A DNA stretch of 36,632 nt. It comes from Deltaproteobacteria bacterium. Its GTDB lineage: Bacteria; Desulfobacterota; BSN033; UBA1163. Below the pieces are notes generated by a model. It saw nothing but the letters and a program-made list of their open reading frames with translations, was not told the origin of the DNA and did no database searches. Positions 24,320-33,062 of this stretch are shown in pieces (within the stretch, counting starts at the first letter, position 1; every line of letters begins with the position of its first letter). Where the stretch lies: assembly GCA_020059605.1 (NCBI GenBank), contig JAGVBT010000072.1:1-36632 (forward strand). The letters are read 5' to 3'. A program made the position numbers and the translations under genes.

Positions 24320-25885
24320 ATGTCTGAGAACAAAAAGATCGCAAGGGCCGCTTCCACCATCGGAATGGGGACTCTCGTCAGCCGTTTCCTGGGGTTTTTC
24401 AGAGATATGGTCATTGCCCATTTTTTCGGGGCGGGGATGGCGGCAGATGCCTTCTTCGTTGCCTTTCGAATTCCAAACCTCTGGAGGCGGTTGGTGGGAG
24501 AAGGGTCAATGACCATCTCTTTCGTCCCGGTCTATACTGAATACCTCCAACGGGGGACGGAAGAAGAGGTCAAGGAGGTGACCCATGCAGCCTTCACGCT
24601 GATGGGGCTCATATTAGTTGTGATCACTCTCGCCGGAATCCTCCTTTCGCCGTTTTTAATCCAGGTCATCGCACCGGGATTCATCCGGGTTCCGGAAAAA
24701 TTTCAGTTGACCGTCACGCTCAATCGATTCATCTTCCCCTACCTTTTTTTCATGGGCCTCTTTGCCCTCTGCATGGGAATTCTCAACTCCCGGCGCCACT
24801 TTTTCGCTCCGGCCGTCGCTCCCGTCTTCCTCAACATCTCCATAATCCTCTCCGTCTTTCTCTTCTATCACTTCTTTCAAAAACCGGTCATGACGCTCGC
24901 CCTCGGAGTTCTTGCCGGCGGGGTCTTGCAGTTTCTCTTCCAGGTTCCTTTTCTATGGCAGAAGGGGGTCACCTTCCGTTTCAATTTTCACTTCAGGCAT
25001 CCCGCCATCAGGAGGGTCGGCGCCCTGATGATCCCGGGACTCATCGGAACAGCGGTCTATCAATTTAATGTGTTCATCGATACGATCTTTGCCTCTTTCC
25101 TTCCGGGAGGCAGCGTTTCCTATCTTTTCTTTGCCGATCGATTGCTGGAGTTTCCTCTTGGAATATTTGCGATCGCCATCGGGGTGGGTTCCCTGCCAAG
25201 CCTGTCCGGGCTCGCCTCGCAGGGAAAGATGGAGGAATTTAAGGGCGCGCTCTCCTTTACCTTCCGGCTCACCTCCTTCATTTGTATTCCTGCAATGATC
25301 GGACTGATCGCCCTGAAGACGCCCATTGTCAACTTCCTATTTCAGAGAGGGCTCTTCGATTATTCCGCAACAATGATGACCGCCCAAGCCCTCCTCTCTT
25401 ATTCGGTTGGCCTTTGGGCTATTGCAGGGGTGAGGACCATTGTGCCTGCCTTTTATTCGCTTCAAGATTCCTGGACCCCGCTTAAGATCTCCCTGATCTG
25501 TCTTGGAGCCAATGTCTTGTTTAACGCAATCTTGATCATCCCGCTAAAACATGCGGGGCTCGCCCTGGCCACCAGTCTTTCTTCGATCCTGAACCTGATC
25601 CTTCTGTGCTGGAAGTTAAATCCGAAACTGGAGGGATTGGGTTTGAGTAAAAATTTAAAATCCCTTGGCCGGATCCTACTTTCAAGCCTTCCCATGGGGG
25701 GGGTAGCCTACGGGGTCTGCTCTTTCGGGGATTGGACGACCACGGGCCGCCTCTTGGAGAAGGCCCTCTTTCTATTTACGGGGATCGGCGCCGGCCTGGG
25801 AGTCTATCTGGCCTGCTCCTACTGGATGAAAAATGAAGAGATGGTGTTTCTGATGAAGATGTTGAAGAAGAAGAGCCACCAATAA
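24320..25885 (+). CDS. murJ: Lipid II flippase MurJ
   Basis: Polytopic MOP-superfamily protein moving lipid II across the inner membrane for peptidoglycan synthesis. 521 aa from the ATG at 24320, a normal length. The hallmark start is KIARAASTIGMGTLVSRFLGFFRDMVIAHFFGAG, followed by AFFVAFRIPNLWRRLVGEGSMTISFVPVYTEYL, matching MurJ helices 1-2 and their charged loop, then about 12 more hydrophobic segments. No strong ribosome-binding site is visible before the start. The longer frame to 24254 begins in a GAATTCG-rich repeat and is rejected. It lies divergent from rpsT, in the holA-rpsT-murJ order common in deltaproteobacteria. Confidence 0.93.
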   Translation: MSENKKIARAASTIGMGTLVSRFLGFFRDMVIAHFFGAGMAADAFFVAFRIPNLWRRLVGEGSMTISFVPVYTEYLQRGTEEEVKEVTHAAFTLMGLILVVITLAGILLSPFLIQVIAPGFIRVPEKFQLTVTLNRFIFPYLFFMGLFALCMGILNSRRHFFAPAVAPVFLNISIILSVFLFYHFFQKPVMTLALGVLAGGVLQFLFQVPFLWQKGVTFRFNFHFRHPAIRRVGALMIPGLIGTAVYQFNVFIDTIFASFLPGGSVSYLFFADRLLEFPLGIFAIAIGVGSLPSLSGLASQGKMEEFKGALSFTFRLTSFICIPAMIGLIALKTPIVNFLFQRGLFDYSATMMTAQALLSYSVGLWAIAGVRTIVPAFYSLQDSWTPLKISLICLGANVLFNAILIIPLKHAGLALATSLSSILNLILLCWKLNPKLEGLGLSKNLKSLGRILLSSLPMGGVAYGVCSFGDWTTTGRLLEKALFLFTGIGAGLGVYLACSYWMKNEEMVFLMKMLKKKSHQ

Positions 25886-26045
25886 TCACATACCAAATTC
25901 CAAGTTCCAAATAATAACCAATAACCAAATTCCAAACACCAGTCTCCCCTCACCTTTATCCTCTCCCCCTTTGCCTGCTATTACGACACAGCCTCATGGG
26001 GAGAGGGATGGGTTTACGATCGTTTTGGTTATTGGCACTTGGTGC
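25886..26045. repeat. Dispersed repeats, one split by a mobile-element end
   Basis: CCAAATAATAACCAATAACC-type text (25886-25942) is followed by the palindrome arms CCTCTCCCC (25960-25968) and GGGGAGAGG (25998-26006). Between the arms lies a short insert that includes 25980-25996, identical over 17 bases to the right end of the MITE-like element at 12480-12496. The far side carries the inverted CCAATAACC-type text. Confidence 0.6.
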
Positions 26046-27929
26046 TTATTGGGTGCTTGGTGTTTGGTGTTTGGGTATAGTTTTTCTTATCCTTGCCCAG
26101 ACAAAGGATCCTCCCGCCAGTCCAATGCCGATCAATTCCATGCCGATCGTGGGAAAGACCAGCAGGCTAGCCGATGCGGCGAACAAAAGCCGCTGGATCC
26201 AGTTCAAGGGCGACCAGATATGGCCGACGAGGGAGGCGGCCAGGCAGACCACCCCGAGAGAGGTCAATCCGGTTGCCCTGAGGATCTCAAGAAGGGTCCC
26301 ATCGAGGAGAAGGGCGGGCTGAAAGACAAAGGCGAAGGGAATAAGAAATCCGGCCATTCCGAGTTTGAAAGCCTCGATCCCTGTGGTCATCATCTCGGAG
26401 CCTGCCAGGTTTGCCGCTGCAAAGGCGGTGATGGCATCCGGTGGAGTGAGATCCGAAAGGACGGCATAATAGAAGACGAAAAGATGGGCCGACAATAAGG
26501 CGACATCAAACTTTCCGAGAGCCGACGCTCCGACGATGACGGCAATGATATAAGAAGGAGTGGTCGGAATCCCGGTTCCGAGAACACTGACGACCAGAAA
26601 GATAAGGATCATGGCAAGGAGAAGGTTGTTCAGGGATGCGGTCATGAGGATGCTTCCGAAGGCCAGGGCGGCTCCGGTCCGGGTCAGGATTCCAACCACC
26701 ATTCCGGAGCCGGCAAGGGCCGTGGCAATGATGGCCGCATTGACGGCCGATTGAAACAGGGCGTCGATCATTTTTTTAGGAGTCATCCAGGTTTTTCTAT
26801 CCAGGAAACTAAGCCCGAAGATGATCAGGACCGCAAAAAAAGCCGATTTGCTGGGGGAATACCCGTAGGCCAGGAAGACAACCACCAGGACGAAGGGAAG
26901 GAAATAGTAGGCATTTCGGAGCATCGGCCAGACCTCTGGCCTTTCCTCTTTAGGCAGGACCTTCATCCCTTGACGCAAGGCAATGAAATGAATCACGCAG
27001 AATAAGCCGAAGAAATAAAGCAGGGAAGGGACGGCGGCCGCCTGAATGATTTTAAAGTAGGGAATCCCTGTGATCTCCGACATGATAAAGGCCCCCGCTC
27101 CCATAATGGGCGGCATGAGTTGCCCGCCCGTGCTTGAAACGGCCTCGATGGCGGCGGCCTGTTTCGGGAGGAAACCTCCTTTCTTCATCAGGGGAATGGT
27201 AAAGCTTCCGGTTGCATAGACGTTGGCCACCGTGCTTCCGCTCACGGTCCCATAGAGTCCGCTGGAGATCACGGAAATCTTCGCAGCGCCTCCCCTTGTC
27301 CATCCCGCAGCCAGAATCGCAAAGTTAATGAGGAATTGGCCAACGCCCGCATGGAGCATGAAAGAGGCAAAGATAATGTAAATGAAGAGGATGTTGGAGG
27401 AGATGCCCGTTAGAAACCCGAAGATTCCTTCGTCTCCTGCCAGAAACAGGACTTCGACCATCCTTGGGAATGTATAGCCTTTAAATTTCAGCAACCCAGG
27501 CCAGTAAGGAGCGGTGGCTAAATAGACAAGGGATATGGCGATTGTAATCGCCATCCAGCGGGAAAGTGCCCGCCGGGCGGCTTCGACCACCAGGATGACG
27601 AGGGCCGTGCCTAAAATCATCTCCAAGGTTAAAACCTCGTCCATCCCCACCATCCTGAAATTCAAACGTTCGGCATTGGACACAATATAAGCGGGTCCGG
27701 CGAAGCATAAGAGGGAGGCCAGGACGTCAAGAAAGCTGGGGCGGTTTTTGGGAGAATGCTTCGTGGCGGGGAAAAGGATATAGACCAGCGGAAGAAGAAA
27801 AAGGAGGTGAAGCCCCCGCTGGGTCCGGGGTTCGAAGGTCCCGAATCCGGAGGTGTAAAGATGGAAGAGGGCGGCGCCCACTCCATAAACCAGGATCGTA
27901 ACTTTCAGCCATCCCGTCAATGTGCGCAT
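26046..27929 (-). CDS. TRAP transporter fused permease, TAXI type (4TM-12TM)
   Basis: 627 aa. The N-terminal ~170 residues have four hydrophobic helices (DctQ-like small subunit) fused to a DctM-like large subunit with about 12 helices. Signatures are ISSGLYGTVSGSTVANVYATGSFTIPLMKKGGF, STGGQLMPPIMGAGAFIMSEITGIPY and GTGIPTTPSYIIAVIVGA. TRAP transporters use an ion gradient and a periplasmic binding protein to import organic acids or amino acids. The TAXI binding protein is encoded directly upstream. The last ~12 residues (TIPKHQTPSTQ) and the stop lie in a dispersed repeat, so the natural C-terminus has been replaced or lengthened. Confidence 0.93.
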   Translation of the reverse strand: MRTLTGWLKVTILVYGVGAALFHLYTSGFGTFEPRTQRGLHLLFLLPLVYILFPATKHSPKNRPSFLDVLASLLCFAGPAYIVSNAERLNFRMVGMDEVLTLEMILGTALVILVVEAARRALSRWMAITIAISLVYLATAPYWPGLLKFKGYTFPRMVEVLFLAGDEGIFGFLTGISSNILFIYIIFASFMLHAGVGQFLINFAILAAGWTRGGAAKISVISSGLYGTVSGSTVANVYATGSFTIPLMKKGGFLPKQAAAIEAVSSTGGQLMPPIMGAGAFIMSEITGIPYFKIIQAAAVPSLLYFFGLFCVIHFIALRQGMKVLPKEERPEVWPMLRNAYYFLPFVLVVVFLAYGYSPSKSAFFAVLIIFGLSFLDRKTWMTPKKMIDALFQSAVNAAIIATALAGSGMVVGILTRTGAALAFGSILMTASLNNLLLAMILIFLVVSVLGTGIPTTPSYIIAVIVGASALGKFDVALLSAHLFVFYYAVLSDLTPPDAITAFAAANLAGSEMMTTGIEAFKLGMAGFLIPFAFVFQPALLLDGTLLEILRATGLTSLGVVCLAASLVGHIWSPLNWIQRLLFAASASLLVFPTIGMELIGIGLAGGSFVWARIRKTIPKHQTPSTQ

Positions 27930-27942
27930 GATTGCAGTTCAA

Positions 27943-27989
27943 CAAGAATGCCCGCTCGGATCCTGGGAAGGACAGGGCGGGCATTCTTG
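27943..27989 (-). terminator. Hairpin between TRAP binding-protein and permease genes
   Basis: A perfect 13-bp stem (27943-27955 with 27977-27989; CAAGAATGCCCGC arm) and a 21-base loop. On the minus strand it ends ...ATTCTTG with few U residues after, so partial termination or protection of the upstream mRNA is more likely than full termination. This would give more binding protein than permease. Confidence 0.6.
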
Positions 27990-28007
27990 TTCCCGGAAGA
28001 TCGGTCC

Positions 28008-28982
28008 CTATTTCAACACGCCTTTTTCCTTGTAGTATTTTTCCGCACCCGGGTGAATGGGAATCAAACCCAATCCCGTCACGGCATCCTTCAGTTGATA
28101 CGGGGCCAGGGAGCCATGGATTTTTCGGAACTGCTCAAGGTTTTCATGGATCGCCTTGGCCATACGGTAGGTTGCATCGTCAGCCACATTCTTGTTGACG
28201 AGGATGACGCTTCCGGCGATGGCAGTCGTGATGTCCTCGTTGGCGTTGGCTGCCTTGGCGTAGGTCCCCGCCGGAATCTTTCCGGATTCGATGCCATATT
28301 GTTTCAGGCTCTGTAAAACCTCTGGCGAGAAATGGATGAGCCTGAGGGGACGCCCGATGGAGGCTTCGGTTACGGCGGCCCCCGGAGTCGCCAGGAAGGT
28401 GAAGACGGAGTCGACGTTCTTATCTTTAAACTGGCCTGCCTGTTCCGCGTAGGAGCCCCGGAAGAACTTAAACCCTGCGGCTTCGAGCTCTTTGTAATCC
28501 GTCTTATAGGCGGTAAGGACTTTTCGGAAAACCCATTCATCCGATGTTCCGGCAGGCGAAATGGCTATGCGAAGGGGTTTTTTCTGCTTAAAAACTTCAT
28601 CCATGGTTTTGATGGGAGAATCGGCCGCCACATAGAAATGGAAGAAGTTCAGGCTCATGCCGCCTGCAATGGCCCGAAGGTTCGAATGTTTTTTGTCATA
28701 AGGGTCCTCGCCGTTCCAGGCCGCCACGTTCAAGAAAGGGAGGCCCCATCCCAGCTCGCAATCGCCCTTGTCGACCAGCCTTGGATTCACGGTGCCGCCC
28801 CCGGGGATCACTTTAACCGTGATTCCCCCCGACTTTTCGTTGATCATGTTGGAGATACCTCCGGCAATGGCATACCATCCGCCGCCCACTCCACCCGCCG
28901 TCCAGGTGAGCGTCTGGGCTTGAACCAGGGAGACACTTAGGATCAATAATGAGAGGATCGTTAGGAATAACAATTTTTTCAT
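28008..28982 (-). CDS. TAXI family TRAP transporter solute-binding protein
   Basis: 324 aa from the Met at 28982, which has AAGGAGGG just upstream; an earlier in-frame start at 29015 lacks one. Signal peptide MKKLLFLTILSLLILSVSLVQAQ, cleaved after AQA or nearby. TAXI signatures: LTWTAGGVGGGWYAIAGGISNMINEK, GGGTVNPRLVDKGDCELGWGLP and an ISPAGTSDEWVFRKVL stretch. Ligand is unknown; TAXI proteins have been linked to glutamate and other amino or organic acids. It is the first gene of a two-gene operon with the fused permease and is divergent from an FAD-dependent oxidoreductase that might act on the imported compound. Confidence 0.93.
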   Translation of the reverse strand: MKKLLFLTILSLLILSVSLVQAQTLTWTAGGVGGGWYAIAGGISNMINEKSGGITVKVIPGGGTVNPRLVDKGDCELGWGLPFLNVAAWNGEDPYDKKHSNLRAIAGGMSLNFFHFYVAADSPIKTMDEVFKQKKPLRIAISPAGTSDEWVFRKVLTAYKTDYKELEAAGFKFFRGSYAEQAGQFKDKNVDSVFTFLATPGAAVTEASIGRPLRLIHFSPEVLQSLKQYGIESGKIPAGTYAKAANANEDITTAIAGSVILVNKNVADDATYRMAKAIHENLEQFRKIHGSLAPYQLKDAVTGLGLIPIHPGAEKYYKEKGVLK

Positions 28983-29239
28983 CGGGCATCCCTCCTTCTT
29001 TAAATTTGGGTACATTTTATAATGGATGAGAGGAAAAAAGCAAAGAAAAAAATTCTTCCGCCTGACGGATCAGAAATCCACAAGCCGGGAAACATTTTAA
29101 GAAAGGATGTTTTGTGTTATGGTATATTTCATCTTTAAAGTCATTTCACGCTCGTTCATTTTATAAAAATGCGCCAGAATACCCACCCGGCTGTGCTGCG
29201 GGGTGCTTCATTCATCCGAGAGGAACGTGAGGGGTTACG

Positions 29240-30394
29240 TTGGAACGGATTGCAGATGTCGTGATCATCGGAGGCGGGGTCATCGGGTTGAGCATTGCCT
29301 ATCACCTCGGACAGAGGAAAGCCGGGAAGATTGTTCTTCTGGAGAAAGGGCAATTGGGCGAGGGGTCCACGAGTCGGTGCGTGGGCGGGATAAGAACACA
29401 ATTTTCCACGGAGATCAACATCCTTTTTTCCCTTGAGTCCCTCAAAACCTTCGATCGGTTTGAGGAAGAGTTCGGGGTTGATCCTGAATTCAGAAGGATC
29501 GGATACCTTTTCCTGGCAACGACGACATCGGAGGTGGAGATTTTTAAGGAGAATATCGAACTCCAGAAACGGTTCCATATTCCCGTTCAATACCTGGATT
29601 CGGATGAGATTGGAAAGCAATGGCCCTACCTGAAAGCGGACGACATCCTGGGGGGGACTTTTTGCTCCCAGGACGGATATGCCGGTCCAAGCGAGGTTCT
29701 TTCCGGATTTGCCCGGGGAGCCAAAAGGGTCGGGGTAAAGATTTATGAGGGGGCGGAGGCAAGAGAAATCCTGGTTGCTCAAGGCAGGGTCATGGCGGTC
29801 AGGACAAGCGATGGGGAGATTTCCAGCCCTGTGGTTGTCAATGCCGGCGGGCCATACGCCTCGTCCGTGGGCGAGATGGCGGATATGAAGATCCCCGTGA
29901 AACCCTTGAGAAGGCAGGTGTTTGTGACCGCACCCTTCCATCTCACGGAACGGGACATTCCGCTCACCATCGATTTTCACCGGGGATGGTATTTCAGGCG
30001 GGAGGTGGATGGATTCCTCCTCTCAGGTCCTCTGGACAAGGAGGCGGGATTGAATACGAGCATTGACTATGAAGCTATGGTTGAAGCTTCGGAAAATGCG
30101 ACCTATCGGGTACCTGCCTTTGAGAACGCTCGTATTGCCAGGGGTTGGGCGGGACTTTATGAGATCTCGCCCGATAACCATGCCATTCTGGGAAAGGTTC
30201 CCGGCCTGGAGGGATTTATCTTAGCCAATGGTTTTAGCGGCCACGGATTTCAACACAGCCCTGCGGTGGGAAAGGTGATTTCGGAGGTCATTGTCGATGG
30301 GAAGGCGACCACCATCGATATTTCTTCTCTTTCGATCCAACGCTTCGAGAAAGGCGAACTGATCCGGGAACCCGTAACTGCGTTTAAAGAGTGA
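29240..30394 (+). CDS. FAD-dependent oxidoreductase, DAO family (sarcosine/glycine oxidase-like)
   Basis: 384 aa. Starts at TTG with GAGGGG upstream. DVVIIGGGVIGLSIAYHLGQR is the N-terminal dinucleotide-binding GxGxxG motif (about 9-15), LLEKGQLGEGSTSRCVGGIRTQFS is the DAO-family second FAD contact, and VVVNAGGPYA plus the C-terminal GFSGHGFQHSPAVGKVISE complete the fold. These enzymes oxidise N-methyl or primary amino acids, or pass electrons to a dehydrogenase partner. RTQFSTEINILFSLES resembles the sarcosine oxidase beta-subunit/dimethylglycine dehydrogenase branch, but no alpha, gamma or delta subunits are nearby. It is divergent from the TAXI transporter; shared substrate use is a guess. 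Confidence 0.88.
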   Translation: MERIADVVIIGGGVIGLSIAYHLGQRKAGKIVLLEKGQLGEGSTSRCVGGIRTQFSTEINILFSLESLKTFDRFEEEFGVDPEFRRIGYLFLATTTSEVEIFKENIELQKRFHIPVQYLDSDEIGKQWPYLKADDILGGTFCSQDGYAGPSEVLSGFARGAKRVGVKIYEGAEAREILVAQGRVMAVRTSDGEISSPVVVNAGGPYASSVGEMADMKIPVKPLRRQVFVTAPFHLTERDIPLTIDFHRGWYFRREVDGFLLSGPLDKEAGLNTSIDYEAMVEASENATYRVPAFENARIARGWAGLYEISPDNHAILGKVPGLEGFILANGFSGHGFQHSPAVGKVISEVIVDGKATTIDISSLSIQRFEKGELIREPVTAFKE

Positions 30395-30456
30395 GATGAT
30401 TTGAAATTTAGATACAATTGTGTTACCATAAAAAAATTAATTTTTGAGGTTTGAAG

Positions 30457-30648
30457 ATGGCTAAAAAATGTGAGATCTGTGGGAAGGGGCCGGTTTTCGG
30501 CCACAATGTGAGCCACGCCAACAATAAGACCCGGAAGGTGTGGTATCCGAACCTCCATAAGGTGAAGGCGATTCAAGAGGGCCGGACCGTCAAGGTAAAG
30601 ATCTGTACCCGGTGCCTCCGCTCAGGCGCCATCACCAAGGCGGCCTGA
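30457..30648 (+). CDS. rpmB: Ribosomal protein L28 (bL28), zinc-ribbon form
   Basis: 63 aa from the ATG at 30457; GAGG lies upstream, and the TTG two codons earlier is not needed. MAKKCEICGKGPVFGHNVSHANNKTRKVWYPNLHKV is the family signature. Two CxxC pairs (CEIC near residues 5-8 and CTRC near the C-terminus) make this the zinc-binding C+ form. Small 50S protein. Monocistronic, convergent with the RelA/SpoT gene. Confidence 0.95.
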   Translation: MAKKCEICGKGPVFGHNVSHANNKTRKVWYPNLHKVKAIQEGRTVKVKICTRCLRSGAITKAA

Positions 30649-30767
30649 TCCCGTTTCGGTTTTCGGTTACGATTAGGTGCATAGAAGGAAGAGACACTAA
30701 ACGTAACCTTTTATTAACGATACGGGTATCGTTACCGTTGGACGAAACATCTACTTTCTTTCTGAAA

Positions 30768-32939
30768 TTAGGATTCAACCTGTCCTTCGATCCTCATCCT
30801 TTCCACCCGGTGAACCCCTTTTATCTTTTCAAGGCTTTTCATCACTTTTTTCAGGTGATTTAAATCCCGGATCTGCAGTTCGAAAGTCCCGATGGCCTTT
30901 CGGTCATCGGTCGTTTCCACTCTCGCATTGGTAATGTTGGCTTCATTGGAAGAGAGGGAACCGCTGATCTCCGCCAGCAATCCCTTCTTGTCGTCCGAAT
31001 AGATACGAATCCGCACGGGATAACTGTATCCCTTGGTTGAATCCCACTCCACTTCCACCTTCCGGTTGGGATCCTCATCGACCATGCTCTGGCAATCGAC
31101 GGTATGGATGGTGACTCCACGGCCTCTGGTAATGAATCCCACGACCCTTTCTCCCGGCACGGGGTTGCAACATCCCGCATAGCGGACCATCACATTATCG
31201 ATGCCCTTGATGAGAATGGAATCTTTCTGACCCGTGCGGGTGATCTTATGAAGGAGGCTTTGCAGGCGACCCTCCTCCTGTTGATCCTTCTGCTCCAGCT
31301 TTTCCGGAGGGAGGAGCTTTCCGATGACCTGGTTGGCGGTCACTTTTCCATAACCGACGGCGGCGACCAGATCTTCGGCTCCCTGGAAGCTGAATTCCCC
31401 GGCCACTTTTGCCAGTTCTCCTGATTTCATCAGCTTGGTTTGCTGAAGATCGTATTTTCGAAATTGCCTTTCCAGAATCTCTTTTCCAATGGCGATCGAT
31501 TTTTCCCTCTCCTCGGATTTGAACCACTGCCGGATTTTGGTCTTGGCCCGCGGGGTCTTGACGAATTTGAGCCAGTCTTTACTCGGTTTCTGATTGGGAG
31601 AGGTGAGGATTTCCACCGTATCTCCGCTTTTAAATTCGTATTTCAGGGGAACGATCCTTCCGTTCACCTTCGCTCCCACACAGTGGTTCCCGATATCAGA
31701 GTGTATGCTGTAAGCAAAGTCAACCGGAGTGGCCCCTATGGGGAATTCCTTGACCTCGCCTTTCGGCGTAAAGATATAGACCTCGTGGGGAAAGAGGTCG
31801 ACCTTGACGCTTTCAATGAATTCCTGATCGTCCTTTAAGTCATGCTGCCATTCGAGGAGCTGTCTCAGCCAGGTAAACCGCTTGTCATCCGCCTCATCGA
31901 AGGCTTTCCCTTCCTTGTATTTCCAGTGAGAGGCAATGCCTTCTTCGGCGATGCGGTGCATCTCCTGGGTGCGGATCTGTATCTCAATCCGTTCGCCGTA
32001 GGGCCCGATGGCAGCCGTATGCAGAGATTGGTACATGTTTTCCTTGGGAAGGCCGATGTAGTCTTTGAATTTACCGGGGATGGGTTTCCAGAGGGAGTGG
32101 ATGATGCCCAGAACATCATAGCAATCCTTGATGCTGTTGACGACGACCCGGAAGGCGGTGATATCGTAAACCTGGTCGAAATCGATATTCTGGTCTTTCA
32201 TCTTCAGATAGATGCTGTAAATTTGTTTGAGACGACCGGTGACCTCTCCCTCGATCTGGTTTTCATAAAGCTTCTTCTTCAAGATTCGCATCACCTCATC
32301 GGTATAACGGAAGCGCTCCTTCTCTTTCTTTGCGATTTTGCGGTTGATCTCCTCGTAGATATCCGGATAGAGGTGCTTAAAGGCGAGATCTTCGAGTTCC
32401 GTTTTGATCCAATCAATTCCAAGGCGGTTGGCCAGGGGGGCATAGATGTCGAGGGTTTCCTGGGCGATTTCAGCCTGTTTTTCCGTGGAATGGTACTTCA
32501 GAGTTCGCATATTGTGAGTTCGATCGGCCAGTTTGACCAGAATGACCCGGATGTCTTTCACCATGGCCAGAATCATCTTACGGAAATTTTCGGCCTGATT
32601 CTCCTCTGAAGAACGGAGGGAGATTCGGCTGATCTTGGTCACCCCGTCTACCAACTGTGAAATTTCGTCCCCGAAGTTTTCACGGATTTCCTCGAGGGTG
32701 GTCAGGGTATCCTCGACGGAATCATGGAGAAGGCCGGTGGACAGTGCATCGGGATCGAGTCGCATCTGGGTAAGGATCCCGGTGACTTCGAGCGGGTGCG
32801 TCAGATAGGGTTCTCCCGAGAGGCGGACCTGGCCAAGATGGACTTTGGCCGAGAACACATAGGCTTTTCTCAGAAGGTCGGTGTCGGCATTGGGACTGTA
32901 TGAGAGCAACCGATCGAGAATGTCATTGAATCTCAACAT
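30768..32939 (-). CDS. spoT: (p)ppGpp synthetase/hydrolase, long RelA/SpoT homologue
   Basis: 723 aa with the full domain set of Rel/SpoT. HD hydrolase: His72-Asp73 and Glu76-Asp77 in LLHDSVEDT, with the later DRTHNMRTL. Synthetase from about 230 (GRLKQIYSIYLKM, YDITAFRVVV, DYIGLPKENMYQSLHTA). TGS about 390-450 (VYIFTPKGEVKEFPIGATPVDFAYSIHSDIG). A conserved Cys-rich/RIS segment with GCCNPVPGERVVGFITRGRGVTIH. C-terminal ACT about 645-720. Both active-site motifs are intact, so a bifunctional stringent-response enzyme is likely. Only one such gene is in the window, so rel is an equally good name. Confidence 0.95.
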   Translation of the reverse strand: MLRFNDILDRLLSYSPNADTDLLRKAYVFSAKVHLGQVRLSGEPYLTHPLEVTGILTQMRLDPDALSTGLLHDSVEDTLTTLEEIRENFGDEISQLVDGVTKISRISLRSSEENQAENFRKMILAMVKDIRVILVKLADRTHNMRTLKYHSTEKQAEIAQETLDIYAPLANRLGIDWIKTELEDLAFKHLYPDIYEEINRKIAKKEKERFRYTDEVMRILKKKLYENQIEGEVTGRLKQIYSIYLKMKDQNIDFDQVYDITAFRVVVNSIKDCYDVLGIIHSLWKPIPGKFKDYIGLPKENMYQSLHTAAIGPYGERIEIQIRTQEMHRIAEEGIASHWKYKEGKAFDEADDKRFTWLRQLLEWQHDLKDDQEFIESVKVDLFPHEVYIFTPKGEVKEFPIGATPVDFAYSIHSDIGNHCVGAKVNGRIVPLKYEFKSGDTVEILTSPNQKPSKDWLKFVKTPRAKTKIRQWFKSEEREKSIAIGKEILERQFRKYDLQQTKLMKSGELAKVAGEFSFQGAEDLVAAVGYGKVTANQVIGKLLPPEKLEQKDQQEEGRLQSLLHKITRTGQKDSILIKGIDNVMVRYAGCCNPVPGERVVGFITRGRGVTIHTVDCQSMVDEDPNRKVEVEWDSTKGYSYPVRIRIYSDDKKGLLAEISGSLSSNEANITNARVETTDDRKAIGTFELQIRDLNHLKKVMKSLEKIKGVHRVERMRIEGQVES

Positions 32940-33005
32940 CTTAATATCATATTACTATAATGAGTGGAAAATTCAAGAGGGAAGACGGTTGGGAGAATAA
33001 AAGTT

Positions 33006-33034
33006 TTGACAGGTTTGAGGCGGAAATTTATAAT
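33006..33034 (+). promoter_or_regulatory. Consensus sigma-70 promoter of the HlyD-ABC operon
   Basis: TTGACA (33006-33011), exactly 17 bases, TATAAT (33029-33034): a perfect match at both boxes. It lies about 29 bp before the GTG start of the HlyD gene. Confidence 0.85.
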
Positions 33035-33062
33035 GGGCTAAAATGCGCTGGGAGGAATTGAT

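Noticed and set aside
30715-30734. Palindrome TAACGATAC / GTATCGTTA between rpmB and the RelA/SpoT gene as a terminator
   Set aside because: The dyad is perfect but leaves only a 2-base loop and has no U-tract on either strand.
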